Source of the DNA: Okapia johnstoni
Taxonomy: Eukaryota; Chordata; Mammalia; Artiodactyla; Giraffidae
Length of the DNA stretch: 64,000 nucleotides
Assembly (NCBI GenBank): GCA_024291935.2
Contig: JAGTYA010000026.1
Location: 8,226,001-8,290,000 of the forward strand
Direction of reading: 5' to 3'
A program made the translations under genes and the position numbers. The notes under the pieces were generated by a model. It worked only from the letters and a program-made list of their open reading frames with translations. It had not been told where the DNA came from and did no database searches. Below are positions 50,871 to 61,465 of the stretch, piece by piece. The first letter of the stretch is position 1; every line of letters starts with the position of its first letter.

Positions 50871-52235
50871 CAGGAGGACTGAGCTAGTCTTCGAGCCAGA
50901 CACTCACAGAGATGCTGTCTGCACAAGGCAGTACGGTTCACACAGGGACAGTTTCAGCCTCGGGCTCACCAAAGCCCTGGCTCCGCAGGCCCCAGGGCGA
51001 CAATAACCCAGGCGGTGTCTGGCATCCAGGTGCAGTGGGCCCTACTGCCGGGCAGCCAGGGTCACGCTGGCCCTGCCTCCCCCCACCTGCCTGCCCTCTC
51101 GGGAATTCTGAGATGTGGACTCTGCTCACCCCCCACCACTTACCCACTGCTGACCCTGGCCCTACGCCAGCCTCCCTGTCCCTTATCTTAATGGAGTCAC
51201 CACGCACCTCCCGAGGCTGCCGTCACAGTCTGGTGCAGCCCCGAGAGGAAGGTGCTTTGTATACTGTGAAGTGCAGCAACAGCACAGCTCATCCTGCTTG
51301 AACGGTTGACCGTCGATGTTGCGCCACTCTTGGCCCTGCCGAGGCTTGCTCTGGGCTGGGCAGGGGGCAGCAGGAGAGACTACCTGACCCATGAGCAGGG
51401 TAGGGTCTGCCCCGCTGGCATCACCAGGGACCCCTTGTCCTCAGGCTCAGTGTTGGGTGTCCAGGAACCAAGTGGTCAGGGGTCAGCACCCCTAAAAAGA
51501 CTAAGAGCTACTGTTCAGAGGGCATGGACTTGGGCCAGCTGCCCTAAAGTTAGAGGCTTAGCCTGACCCCCAGGCCCCAGCTCGGACATCATCTCCAGGG
51601 AGGGTAGACCTCCAGCTCCTCACCTGGAGCCAGAGAGCCTCCCGGTGGCCCCATCTGTGGGTTCTTGGTCTTGAAGATCATTGTCCTCCGAGACCCCAGG
51701 GTCCCCTGCCTCTGGGGGCAAGTGATGGGGCGTGGGGGCGAGAAGTGCCATCACCGAACACCTGGCCATCCCAGATCGTGGTCTCCTGGTGACACCCGGG
51801 CGCATCCTGTTATGTTTCCGTGAATCACGGGCATGTAGCCTGTGGGTAGGCTGGTGGTGCATGCAGCAACTTCTCCAATCCAAGTCCTAGCGCCACCACT
51901 CTCTCCCTCCCGCCTCTGTGCACTAAACCTTTGCATCCTGCACAGCACAGAGGGTTGGGGCACGGGACAGGCAGGGGTTGGGCCCCAGGGCAGAATTTCA
52001 GGGGCAACAAGGCTCCAACCCAGGAGGAAGTCCCAGAGAGGATGCTCCAGGGAGCGGGCACAGCAGGGGCAAGGTTAGGTCTGACAAAGCCAGCAACTCC
52101 CGAGGACAGGTGCTGGGGGCCGTGGGGAAGGGTGGGCAGGGCAGCCTGTGGCCAGGCCGGGAGCCCACCTGCTCCGGCTGCCCTCTGCCCCTCGGTGCAC
52201 TCTTGCCCACAGCACTGAGTCAGAGGTCCTGCCAC
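50871..52235. other. non-coding stretch, no gene seen
   Basis: GC-rich unique sequence with only chance frames. Confidence 0.45.
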
Positions 52236-52239
52236 CCTA

Positions 52240-52401
52240 CCCTCTCCCACCTCTCTGGACCAAGTCAGCTCCTATTGACCCCTCAGCCCAGGGCTTGACC
52301 ATCCTGTCCTTCGAGAGGCCTTCCGGAACCCATTTTTCCCAATGGGATCACTTGCTCTCTCTTCCCCCCTTGTCTTCCCCTTGGAAGTGCTTAGCTCAGT
52401 C
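52240..52401 (+). mobile_element. L2 LINE, part 1
   Basis: ttgaccatcctgtccttcga gaggccttccggaacccatt tttcccaatgg and tgctctctcttccccccttg match sense L2. A CHR SINE interrupts it at 52402. Confidence 0.65.
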
Positions 52402-52735
52402 TATATATATGTATTTTTATAATTTTAGTTATTTATTTATGGCTGTCCTGGGTCTCCATTGCTGCAGGCGGGTTTTCTCTAGTTGAGTGGCAACTACTCT
52501 TCCTTGTCGTGTGTGGGCTTCTCATTGCGGCAGCTTCTCCTGTTGCAGAGGAAGGCTCTAGGGCACGCGGGCTTCAGCAGTTGCCGCTCCCGGGCTCTAG
52601 AGCACAGGCTCAGTAGTTGTGGTACTCGGGCTTAGTTGCTCCAGGGCATGTGGGATCTTCCTGGACCAGAGATTGAACCCGTGTCCCCTGCACTGGCAGG
52701 CAGATTCTTTACCACTGAGCCGCCCAGGAAGCCCC
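52402..52735 (-). mobile_element. long CHR-type SINE (about 330 bp)
   Basis: atttatttatggctgtcctg ggtctccattgctgcaggcg ... gttgcagaggaaggctctag ... ttctttaccactgagccgcc caggaagcc. The longer internal region (gcttctcattgcggcagctt) marks the CHR-2-like subtype. Confidence 0.93.
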
Positions 52736-53045
52736 ATCTTGTGTGATTTATGTGACCCTGTTTCTCATCTGTGGGACCAAACTTTCACATCTCTGAAATC
52801 GGGGCGTGGCCGGCAGTGTGTTTTCTTCCCCAGTTGTACATAAAGCTTTGGTGAGACTCAGGATTGATGGAGCCCGTGTTCCTTGTGTGTTTTGTTAGCG
52901 TCTGTCCCTCCCAGTAGACTGTGAGCCCTTGAGGGCACATCCTGGGCCTCTCGTGGTCCCTGCGTGTCCCCAGCACCTGCGGCGGCACCGGGCACCTGGG
53001 GAGAAGAGCCAGGCACTGCTGAGACAGCCCTGTAGGCACCGGTGA
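52736..53045 (+). mobile_element. L2 LINE, part 2
   Basis: After the SINE: atttatgtgaccctgtttct, tccctcccagtagactgtga gcccttgagggcacatcctg and tgtccccagcacctgcggcg complete the L2 3' end. Confidence 0.75.
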
Positions 53046-53540
53046 CAGAGCTGCCCGAGGCCAACTGTGATTCCTCAAAATGTCCCGAGATGATGGTTCC
53101 AGGTGCTCAGAGGGGAGCCACACACTTCCGGGAGTGTTTGTATGGTTGGGGGTGATGGGAGGTGAAGGAGGGAGATCCAGACTGACAGCTACCACTCAAG
53201 CCCCTGGGTGGGTGGGGAGACAGACTCCAAAGAGAGTCAGAACCGGCCTGCAGCAGAGGCAGGAGCATACCACCCCAGGGCCCGGCGTTCCCCACCAGCC
53301 CACCCTCCCCAGCCTGGCAGGACTGAGGCTACTTGTCTCTGATGGGCCCCCCTGTCCTTTGGGAGCCTCCTCGTCCCCCCCCAAATGACATCACCACCAC
53401 CCCATCCCTCCACCTCCTCCAGGCACCCGGGGCTGCCTCTCACTTCCCCCCTCACTCCTGGGCCCTTGTTCCCAGCAGAAGCAGTGCTCCTGATGACGAC
53501 TCAAGCATTTCTTGACTCTGGCTATCGTGTACCTGTTACA
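53046..53540. other. non-coding spacer
   Basis: GC-rich unique sequence; nothing recognised. Confidence 0.4.
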
Positions 53541-53544
53541 CATA

Positions 53545-53745
53545 TCCCAAGTCAGGTTCAGGAAGGGAGACGTGAGCTGTGTCTTAAAAGGACAGCCTGA
53601 GTGGAGGGGTCGGCCCGTGCAGAGGCCTGGAGGGTTGGGTGGGGAGCAGCTGGTGGGCAGAGAGTTGTGGGACCGGGAGAGGCTAGAAGTACAGGCCTGA
53701 TCGGGAAGGAGGTTGGAGGGAGGAAAAGAGGGCACATACCCACAA
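53545..53745 (-). mobile_element. L2 LINE
   Basis: ggttcaggaagggagacgtg agctgtgtcttaaaaggaca, then gcagaggcctggagggttgg match antisense L2. Confidence 0.6.
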
Positions 53746-54760
53746 TGCTGGGGAGCCAGGGAGCAGGGTTCCCCCGACTGCCCGAAGAGGAAGAAGTGGA
53801 GGGCAGGGTGGAAGATGGTGGGGGGCTGGAAAATTCAGGATTTTGAGACTGGAGGCCCAGAGACCAGCTGGAGCCCCACCTCCACGGACAACCCCTCCAC
53901 CCCGCTGCCTCTTCTCAACCCCCCACAGACCCTCTTCGTGGCTCAAAATCCTCCCACCTCCTCCCTCTCCCACCCCTGCCCCAGTTTACTGCCTTGGTCT
54001 CCCCCACCACCCAGGGGCTCTTGAGACCCAGTGCCCCGAATAGGCCACCTCCCTGGGGACTTAGTTCCTGGGCCCTTCCGCTTGGGTCCTCTCTGTCCCC
54101 GCAACGAGCTCCAATACCCCAGGGCAGCTGAAGCCACTGAGGCTGGGGGTGGAGCTGTGGGAATCTGCAGGTGGGGTGTCCTGAGCCGGGGCCCCCCTCC
54201 CAAGTCCTGGTGGAGCAGAGCTGTGGTCCAGGGCTGGGGTTGGGTGGGGTCACTCAAGGGCCCCCAATCTGCCTGGCACAGGGGCAGCCAGGTCTGGCAG
54301 GTTCTGAGTAAGCTAAGTACACCTCTGCGATGGGGCACCAGGAGGACAGAGAGGAGGGGTGCAGGAGGAGGGGGAGGGCCCTGGTGATGGTGGGGGATGG
54401 GGTTGCCCAGCAACCACCACGCTGCCGCTACTGAGGAGGGATCCTTAAAGAGCTGAGCGGAAAGGCTGGGCCTCAGAGGGGCTGAAGCACCGCCTCGCAT
54501 ACCAATGGCTGCCACCCTCCTCCTGCCAGGAGTGCGGCTCCAGCTGGGAGGCCTGGGAGCAGGGCTGCCCAGCCCAGGGCCACCTGAAGCTGCTGGGCCG
54601 GAACCAGGCTGGGGTCCTATCTGGTCCCCACAGGACACAAAAGGGGAGGGGCCAGAAGGCCGCCGTGAGACCCTCAAGGCAGGGGGCACCCTGAGCTCCT
54701 GGACCCAAGGGCCTGGGACAGGAGGGAACTGGAGTGTCTCAGTCCCACCCCTGGCCCTCC
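53746..54760. other. non-coding stretch, no gene seen
   Basis: GC-rich unique sequence. A 92-codon frame starting at 54505 has a weak Kozak context, no domain and ends inside a MIR. Confidence 0.45.
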
Positions 54761-54764
54761 TGAC

Positions 54765-55080
54765 AAAGGAGCACTGGTCTTAGAGCCAGATGAGTGACCT
54801 CTTGTGCAGTGTCTCAGCGGTAAAGAATCTGCCTGCAATGCAGAAGCCGCAGGAGACACAGGTTCGATCCCTGGGTCGGGAAGATCCCCTGGAGGAGGGC
54901 CTGGCAACCCACTCCAGTAGTCTTGCCTGGAGAATCCCTTGGACAGAGGAGCCTGGTGGGGCTACAGTCCATGGGCTCGCAAAGCATCGGACTCGACTGA
55001 AGCGACTGAGCACGCAGGCACAAGAGTGACCTCTTCCTGGCTGAGTGACCTTGAATGAGCCACCTCCCCAGGCTTGTGTG
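54765..55080 (+). mobile_element. MIR SINE split by a Bov-tA SINE
   Basis: The 5' part ggagcactggtcttagagcc aga (54768-54790) and the continuation gctgagtgaccttgaatgag cc (55041-55062) belong to one sense MIR separated by the SINE. Confidence 0.65.
54804..55023 (+). mobile_element. Bov-tA SINE
   Basis: Sense: head gtctcagcggtaaagaatct, A-unit ggcaacccactccagtagtc, tail gactcgactgaagcgactga. An exact 12-bp duplication, gagtgacctctt, lies at 54792-54803 and 55024-55035. Confidence 0.96.
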
Positions 55081-55665
55081 CTGAGAGCCCCAGACAGGAC
55101 TGCCCAGAGGAGGCGGCGGGAGAAGGCTGGGTCTGGTGGGTGGAGTTTCTACGCAAGTCCTTCCTGGCGTCTGACTTATGTTCCCTGCACCTCACACAGG
55201 CTTGCCGCCTTTCCTCAGTCTTTATTGGGAAGAAGGACGTCTGTTTGGTCTCAGTACCACACCTCATATTCCAAAAGCAATAACGAGGGTGAGGTTCAAC
55301 CATGTGGTCTCCTGGTTCCTTTCCTTTTAGGGACTCAGCTTCCCCGTCTATACACAGAGGGGCTGGACTAGCTCAAGGGGGGCCTCCCCGAGCTCCCAGG
55401 ATGCGCCTCTGGACTTCTGCCCCGCTCTCAGCATCACAGGGAGAGCTCCCTCCCAGCTTCCTGCGGTGGTGGAAGGTAGGGGCCGGGGCATCACAGAGGC
55501 CAGAACCCCGCTGTTCCCTCTCACCAGGGTGCTCCTTCCATCGACTGGGTTGAGCCACATTTGGAAGCCAGTCTCATGCCCTAATTGGTCCCCGTGGGTT
55601 TAGCATCACCTCTCCTCCCGGCCCTCCATCAACCCATCCTCGGCCACCACCATCCCCCCAGTCCC
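55081..55665. other. non-coding stretch, possible MIR remnants
   Basis: ctcagcttccccgtctatac acagaggggctgg (about 55335) resembles a MIR-type core; nothing firmer. Confidence 0.35.
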
Positions 55666-55670
55666 CCCCT

Positions 55671-56010
55671 AAATTATTTATTTATGGCTATGCTGGGTCT
55701 TCCTTGCTGCTCAGGCCTTTCTCTAGTTGTGGCGAGCAGGGCCTAGCCTCCAGTTGCAGTGCACAGGCTTCTCACTGCAGTGGCTCATCTTGTTGGAGCA
55801 CAGGCTCCAACAAGGGCATGTGGGCGTCAGGAGTTGCAGCTCGTGGACTCCGCAGTGGCGGTTCCCAGGCTCTAGAGCACAGGCTCCATGGTTGTGGCGC
55901 ACGGGCTTAGTAGCTCCACGGCATGTGGGATCTTTCCAGACCAGGGATCGAACCCGTGTCTCCTGCATTTGCAAGTGAATTCTCTATCACTGAGCCACCA
56001 GGGAGGCCCC
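55671..56010 (-). mobile_element. long CHR-type SINE (about 340 bp)
   Basis: aaattatttatttatggcta tgctgggtcttccttgctgc ... tggcgcacgggcttagtagc tcc ... tctatcactgagccaccagg gaggcccc. It carries a local inverted repeat, ttgttggagc/ccaacaagg. Confidence 0.93.
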
Positions 56011-56019
56011 GGAGCTGCT

Positions 56020-56208
56020 TTCTAAAGTGCTAGCCTGACCCTGATGCTCCCTCACTCTAGCACCCTCCATGGCTCCCCATGGCCATGGGAGAAGGCTCAG
56101 GGCCCCATGGTCCTGGCTGCCCTTCTGCCTTCAACTCAGCCTCACTCTCCTCTGGACATTTCAGTCAGATGGGGCTGCATCAACATCTGTTGAATGAATG
56201 AATGACAC
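56020..56208 (+). mobile_element. L2 LINE 3' fragment
   Basis: gctccctcactctagcaccc tccatggctccccatggcca ... catctgttgaatgaatgaat ga. It ends head-to-head with the antisense L2 that follows. Confidence 0.6.
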
Positions 56209-56214
56209 GGAGAG

Positions 56215-56722
56215 CAGATCTTCAGTGCCAGCCATGCTGGCCTCCAGGACACAGGAATGACCAAAGCAGACCAGGCCCTCTTACAGGCTGCCATGCTGAT
56301 AATGAACCAGCAAGTAAACGAGAGGGTGGGATCACTCCAGAACCATGACGTGTCCTCCTAAGGAAATAAACAGGGTGATAAGAGGAACAGGTGGGAGGCA
56401 CTTCAGGGGAAGGCCTTTCAGAAGAGGCAACGTTTTCATTGGAGACCTGAAAGATGAGCAGGAGCCAGTTTGGAAAAAGCTGGATGAAGAGTGTGCCAGG
56501 CAGAAGCGGGGCAGCATGTACAAAGGTCCTGGGGCATGAGAGAGCCAGACCTATTCGAGGAAGAGAAAGAAGTCCAGGAGACCAGGGAGAATGGAGAATG
56601 GAATGCAGCCATGCATTTGTGGAGGGGAATACCGATTTTATTCTAAGTTTAATAGCAAGCTATTTGAGAGTTTCAAGCAGGGAAGTGACATGATCTAATT
56701 TATATTTTAAAATGATCATCTG
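56215..56722 (-). mobile_element. L2 LINE, long 3' portion
   Basis: Antisense L2: aggacacaggaatgaccaaa, taaacagggtgataagagga, aaggcctttcagaagaggca acgttttcattggagacctg aaagatgagcaggagcc, and gtttcaagcagggaagtgac atgatctaatttatatttta. About 500 bases of the L2 RT/3' region are recognisable. Confidence 0.88.
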
Positions 56723-56724
56723 AA

Positions 56725-57118
56725 CAACCACTTTGGAGAACAATTTGGCAGTAACTAGTCGAGTTAAAAGATGTTCATATACCACAACCCAGCAGTCCCG
56801 TTCCCAGGCACACAGGAAATAAATTCTGGACCTGGGCCGTGTGCAAGATGCTACTTTGGCTGGGTTTGCAAGAGACAAAGTGAGCATGTTTGATGTCGAT
56901 GGGAGGACAGGTGGATGAGTGTGGGACTGTCCCAGCCTGGAATATTACACAGCAGTGAAAGCAGACCAGCCAGAGCAGCCCGGGCCTGCCGGATGAGCCG
57001 CCCAAGCCTCGCTGTGAAGGGTAGCAGCCGATCCCAGGAGCTCCACTTTCTAAGACACGAGAACCTGGGTAATAGCCTGTTAAGGGATGTACAGAGTAAA
57101 ACTCTAAAGAAAAGACAT
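56725..57118 (+). mobile_element. L1M LINE 3' ORF2 region
   Basis: ccactttggagaacaatttg gcag, ataccacaacccagcagtcc cgttcccagg and ggaatattacacagcagtga match old L1 sequence near the end of ORF2, heavily diverged. Confidence 0.75.
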
Positions 57119-57120
57119 GT

Positions 57121-57430
57121 GGGGCTTCTCTGGTGGCTCAGTGGTAAAGAGTCCGCCTGCCAATGTAGGAAATGCTGGTTCCATCCCTGGTCTGGGAAGA
57201 CCCCACATGGAGCAGCTAAGCCCGTGACCACAGCTACGGAACCTGTGCTCTGGAGCCCGGCCCAAGAGCTGCAAGTACTGAGCCCGCGCACCTAGAGCTC
57301 GTGTTCCGAAACAAGAGAAGCCCCTGCAATGAGGAGCCGGCGCATCGCAACTGAAGGGGAGCCCCCACACTCCACAGCTAGAGAAAGTTGGCGCAGCAAG
57401 GAAGACCCAGCACAGCCAAATATAAATAAT
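57121..57430 (+). mobile_element. CHR-type SINE, sense, long
   Basis: ggggcttctctggtggctca gtggtaaagagtccgcctgc ... cggcgcatcgcaactgaagg ... gcagcaaggaagacccagca cagcc, ending in ataaataataac. Confidence 0.95.
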
Positions 57431-57471
57431 AACTTTGTTAAGTTGTTAGAAAGTAAGTGGTGTAGTGGTAG

Positions 57472-57672
57472 TGTTAGTCTCCCAGTCGTCTCTGACTCTT
57501 TGCGACCCCACGAACTGTAGCCCAGCAGGCTCCTCTGTCCATGGGATTCTCCAGGCAAGAATACTGGAGTGGGTTGCCACTCCCTTCTCCAGAGGATCTT
57601 TCCCGACCCAGGGATTGAACCCGGGTCTCCTGCATTGCAGGCAGATTCTTTGCCATCTGAGCTACAGGGAAG
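57472..57672 (-). mobile_element. Bov-tA SINE
   Basis: Antisense: cgtctctgactctttgcgac ccc ... cgggtctcctgcattgcagg cagattctttgccatctgag ctacagggaag. Confidence 0.95.
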
Positions 57673-57792
57673 ATGTTACAAAGAAAACATATGCCAAATT
57701 CAGAGTGGTGGGTTCTTCTGTCGGGGACGGAGGGTAGGGCTTCATTTCTATGATGTTGTATTTGTTGGGCTGTTGGTCAGGTCGAGGGACCA

Positions 57793-57837
57793 TGTATGTG
57801 TGTGTGTGCGCGCGCACGCGCGCACACGTGCGTGTGC
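57793..57837. repeat. (GT)n(GC)n(AC)n Z-DNA-type tract
   Basis: gtatgtgtgtgtgtgcgcgc gcacgcgcgcacacgtgcgt gtgc: alternating purine-pyrimidine with a self-complementary GCGCGC/GCGCGC centre. Confidence 0.93.
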
Positions 57838-58061
57838 TGCTTTCATCAATAGAAAAGGAGCACCCATTGCCGGACACGATGGAGGGGAACTGTCTGCTAG
57901 ACAGGGCCAGCAGAGGAGCCATTCAGGTGGGAGGAGACGGTGGCTGGACCTCAAGGGGAAGTTGGAAACACAACCCCTGACACGCCCAGTTGTTCAAAAC
58001 CAGCAGTCTTTCCTCCTCCCAACCCGTGGTTGGTTTTCTGCTCAATTAGCCCCTGGTTCTC

Positions 58062-58209
58062 AGACTCCTCTGTCCATGGGATTCTCCAGGCAAGAATACT
58101 GGAGTGGGTAGCCGTTCCTGTCTCCAGGGCATCTTGTTGAGCCAGGGATCAAACCTGGGTCTCCTGCATTGCAGGCAGATTCTTTACTGTCTGAGCCACC
58201 AAGGAAGCC
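58062..58209 (-). mobile_element. Bov-tA SINE, 3'-truncated
   Basis: Antisense from ctcctctgtccatgggattc to actgtctgagccaccaagga agcc, lacking the distal A-unit end. Confidence 0.95.
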
Positions 58210-58214
58210 TCAAC

Positions 58215-58320
58215 TTTTTTTCTCCTTTTCCAGGAAGAAAACTGAAGCTTAGAGAGGGCAAGAGGGTGCCTGAGATCACCCAGCAAGCTGGGGGCAGAGG
58301 AACCTGTGACCCTTCCTTAG
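58215..58320 (-). mobile_element. MIR SINE
   Basis: ttttccaggaagaaaactga agcttagagagggcaagagg gtgcctgagatcacccagca agctggg matches antisense MIR. Confidence 0.75.
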
Positions 58321-58650
58321 GGGCAGTGGGCCTCTCTGGCCAAGAGGGACTAAGCAGGAAGTCAAGGCTGCCTTCAGGACCCACCCACAGCGCCTCTCCA
58401 GGCCCCTCCCCCAGAACATATTCCCTCATTGTCCAGTCCCCCCCCTACCCCGCGGGGCTTCCCTGGGCCCCAGCCTCTGGTTCCTGCACAGCTGGAGACT
58501 GCGCCGCCCGGCTGGCTGGGGCCCAAGTCATCTCTTGTAATTGGGTTTCAGGGCTGCTTGTGGTTATGCTAATGGTGGGACGCTGGGACCCCTGGCTCCT
58601 GGGGGCGGGGAGGCCCAGGCCATAACCAGGGTCCCACGGCACTGCCGACT
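58321..58650. other. non-coding; small candidate element at 58525-58580
   Basis: GC-rich except ctcttgtaattgggtttcag ggctgcttgtggttatgcta atgg (about 58531), which has TAATTG and CTAATG cores. Not strong enough to annotate separately. Confidence 0.35.
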
Positions 58651-58654
58651 CAGC

Positions 58655-58880
58655 ACTGCCTTGGAAATCAGTCTGCCCAATTCAAAGCCTGGCTTCCTTG
58701 CGCAAATCACGTTAACCTCTCTGAACATCTATTTCCTCATCTGTAAAGTGAGAAAAATAATAGTGTCCGCTCATTAGGCTCTCCAGGGAGGGAAGGGTAA
58801 AATGAAAGAATCCATTGGAAACGCTTGGCCCAGCGCCTAGCACAAAGAATTTGCTCGATAAATGTGTTATTAAGTATTTT
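58655..58880 (+). mobile_element. MIR SINE, near full length
   Basis: aattcaaagcctggcttcct, atttcctcatctgtaaagtg agaaaaataatagtgtcc, then gcgcctagcacaaagaattt gctcgataaatgtgttatta. Confidence 0.88.
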
Positions 58881-58884
58881 TTAT

Positions 58885-59030
58885 TTTTGTTTAACGTCTT
58901 AAAGTTCCTCCAGAAAAATGTGAACAGGGGCTAGCCGAATCTGTGGAATGAGCTAATGGGTGACTCACTTTTCTTTTGCTTTTTTTGTATATTATCCAAT
59001 TGGGGGCAATGAACGTGAATTTCTTGCAAC
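58885..59030. other. AT-rich segment, unclassified old repeat
   Basis: Runs such as cttttgctttttttgtatat tatccaattggggg resemble old L1-type 3' sequence, but I cannot name the family. Confidence 0.35.
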
Positions 59031-59435
59031 ACAAAATGCCAATAAGTGGAAGATATCTGGGGAGATTGGAGAGTGGGTGTTGAGGGTGGGTGGGGTTCAA
59101 GGGCTTGGGATATGGCTTGGGGGCCTCTGGCTGGGACGCTAGGTTTTCAGGGGCAGAGTCCAGGCAGGAGGGGTTGAAGGAGGGGCCTAGACCAGCAGGA
59201 ACCACAGCCAGGTCATCTGCTCTGAGCTTAAATAGCTGACTTGGTGGCTTTTGTAGGGAAAGGCATGGGAGTGGGATGCCCAGGGTAGACCAGGGAGCGG
59301 ACTGCAGAGTCAGGCTGGACATGGGTGAACAGGGAGGCCCATCTGAGGTTCAAGATAGCAGAGGAATGAGAGCCCTGCCTAGGACCAGTGGGAAGGAGGA
59401 AGCTAAGGGGGGTACTTTAGAAGGGGGCCGAGCTG
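59031..59435. other. non-coding spacer
   Basis: G-rich unique sequence; nothing recognised. Confidence 0.4.
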
Positions 59436-59439
59436 TTCT

Positions 59440-59488
59440 CTGCAATAAGAGAAAAGCCACAAAGCAATGAAGACCCAGCACAGCTGAA
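59440..59488 (+). mobile_element. CHR-type SINE 3' fragment
   Basis: gcaataagagaaaagccaca aagcaatgaagacccagcac agct matches the sense CHR 3' end only. Confidence 0.7.
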
Positions 59489-59604
59489 AATTCCCAACAG
59501 GTTTAGGGAAACTCAGGGCTCTGTTCAGAGAACAGGGAGTGAGAGGCTCAATCCTGGGGGCAAGCAAGCCAAATCTGGCTGAACAGCGGGCTGAGTGGGC
59601 CAGG

Positions 59605-59805
59605 CTCTAGAGTCAGAGCAATGGGATTGGAATTCTATCTCCACCACCCTCAGTGAGTGGCCTCGGGCCAGACCCTCACGTGAGCCTCAGTCTCCCCATC
59701 TGTAAAATGGAGCTGTGCATCCAGCTAGTCCCTGTGCCTCTCCCTAGGAGGCCGGTGAACAAGCCTTGATGAGCAGAAGCTGCTGTCATCATTATTGTTG
59801 TTGTT
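59605..59805 (+). mobile_element. MIR SINE
   Basis: ctctagagtcagagcaatgg, cagtctccccatctgtaaaa tggagc, then gctgctgtcatcattattg at the edge of the following CHR SINE. Confidence 0.8.
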
Positions 59806-59810
59806 TTAAG

Positions 59811-60096
59811 GTTTATTTATGTCTTCATTTTTGGCCGCGCTGGGTCTTCATCGCTGCGCTCAGGCTTCTCTAGTTGCGGCGATCGGGGGCTACTCTCTAG
59901 CTGTGGTGTGTGGGCTTCTCACTGCGGTGGCTTCTCTTGTTGCAGAGCAAGGGCTCTAGGCACGAGGGCTTAGTAGTTGTGGCCCACGGGGGGCTTAGTT
60001 GCCCCAAGGCACGTGCGATCTACCTGGACCAGGGATGGAACCAGTGTTCTCTGCATTGGCAGGCGGATTCTTAACCACTGGACCACCAGGGACATC
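59811..60096 (-). mobile_element. CHR-type SINE
   Basis: gtttatttatgtcttcattt ttggccgcgctgggtcttca ... ggcacgtgcgatctacctgg accagggatgg ... taaccactggaccaccaggg. Inserted at the 3' end of a MIR. Confidence 0.95.
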
Positions 60097-60355
60097 TGTT
60101 GTTATTATTAAAGCAACAGCCTGGTCTTATCTTTCCCCCTGGCTGACTGGGGAGAGCAGGGACCCCAGTCCTGCACTCAGTGTCACCACGAAGCTCTGTG
60201 ATGCTGTGATGGTTTTACAGGCATTTTAAACTTTATTATCCATGCCCCAGAGACCTTCACTTAACTGACCTCTCTACCCGCCCCACACAGGAGGAAACTC
60301 CTCAGGGAGTGGAACAACACGGCTGGGGTTTACAGGACCAGGCCTTGCAAAGCAC
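60097..60355. other. non-coding spacer
   Basis: Mixed composition; nothing recognised. Confidence 0.4.
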
Positions 60356-60359
60356 AAGG

Positions 60360-60475
60360 ACGTTGCCTCCCCCGATGTGGATTGTGGTTTGGGACTTTGC
60401 TTCTCTGGGCCTCAGTTTCCCCATCTGTAAACAGGGCAGGAAGGGGTGTGTGTACACATGTACACGCATGTTAAG
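60360..60475 (+). mobile_element. MIR SINE
   Basis: gactttgcttctctgggcct cagtttccccatctgtaaac agggcagg is a close match to the MIR core. Confidence 0.75.
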
Positions 60476-60639
60476 ATGATCAGCAGAGGTCCATGTAAAA
60501 GCCTGGTGCTGAGAAGTGTGAGCCCCGTGTCCCCCAGGAGGGCCCCCCCAAGCCTGGGGAATGTCCAGTAAGCCTCGCATTTTCCACCAGGCAGCCCCAC
60601 GTCACGGGACAGTGACCTTGGCCTGGGGGACGGAGCTTG

Positions 60640-60790
60640 TCAAACACGGCAACTGCCCGTGCAGCTTGAGATGCCTTTGAAGTCTCTTGTTCTATCTTCA
60701 AAAATTCAGCACATTTCACATTTTATTCCATCTGCGGGGCATTTCTAATCTAAAATGTGTTTTAAACGGCTTGCCCTCGAGTAACAGGGA
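60640..60790. promoter_or_regulatory. candidate conserved non-coding element
   Basis: cttgttctatcttcaaaaat tcagcacatttcacatttta ttcc, then catttctaatctaaaatgtg ttttaaacgg. AT-rich unique block in GC-rich flanks, no repeat match. The only such block clearly in the upstream flank. Confidence 0.35.
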
Positions 60791-60904
60791 CACCCACCGC
60801 AGCCCTGTGGAGGGGCAATGGTGTTGATTTCCTGGGAACAGAGTCCCCAGACCACCCACCCCCTCCTCCCCATGAGGCTGGGGGCACCGTTCCACTGTCA
60901 GGGG

Positions 60905-61095
60905 GGCAGTCAGTCAGTCATTCATCACCTCACCGGTACCAGGTACTGTGCTCGAGTCTGGGGCGAGGCTGAGCGGTGGGGCTCGGGCAGGGGGAGGCAG
61001 GGCAGGTACCGTGGAATGGACGGGGCAGTTCTGGGGGAGAAGCAAGGAGGAGGTCTGGGAGGGGGTCACCTGGAAAGCGTGGTAGGGGGCCCCCT
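60905..61095 (-). mobile_element. L2 LINE 3' end
   Basis: cagtcagtcagtcattcatc acctcaccggtaccaggtac tgtgctcgagtctggggcga matches antisense L2 end. Confidence 0.65.
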
Positions 61096-61139
61096 CCTGC
61101 CCCATTGCCCTCTGACCTTCTCCCCTACTTCTCTCCCCT

Positions 61140-61465
61140 AACTCTCTCTGCTTCGGCCACAGAAGCCTCCTGGCTGTGCCTCCAACCTTCCAGGAGGGCT
61201 CCTGCCTCAGGGCCTTTGCACAGACCAGCCTCTGCATGGCCCTTGCTCTTCACAAACGGCTCCCTTTTCAGCAGGTCCTTGATTCCTTCTAGATGAGCCC
61301 CTCCCCACCTGCTTACTACTCTCTACTCCCTTCTCTACCGCCTTCACAACCTCTGGCACTGATGCTAATTCTCGTTTGAATTTATTTTGTTGTTTTCAAC
61401 TGTTAGATGATGAGCCTTGTGTCAACGGTCTGGGTCCCAGAGCCTGGCACACATCGGGGCTGCAT
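61140..61465 (+). mobile_element. L2 LINE 3' end
   Basis: gcctcagggcctttgcacag accagcctctgcatggccct, actgttagatgatgagcctt gtgtc and cagagcctggcacacatcgg trace L2 to its terminus. Opposed to the L2 at 60905. Confidence 0.8.

Noticed and set aside
54505..54783. 92-codon plus-strand frame beginning MAATLLLPG
   Set aside because: Weak start context, no domain, terminates inside a MIR/SINE junction; nothing supports an exon.
57121..57430. tRNA-like sequences in SINE heads
   Set aside because: They are tRNA-Glu-derived SINE promoters with degraded folds, not functional tRNA genes.
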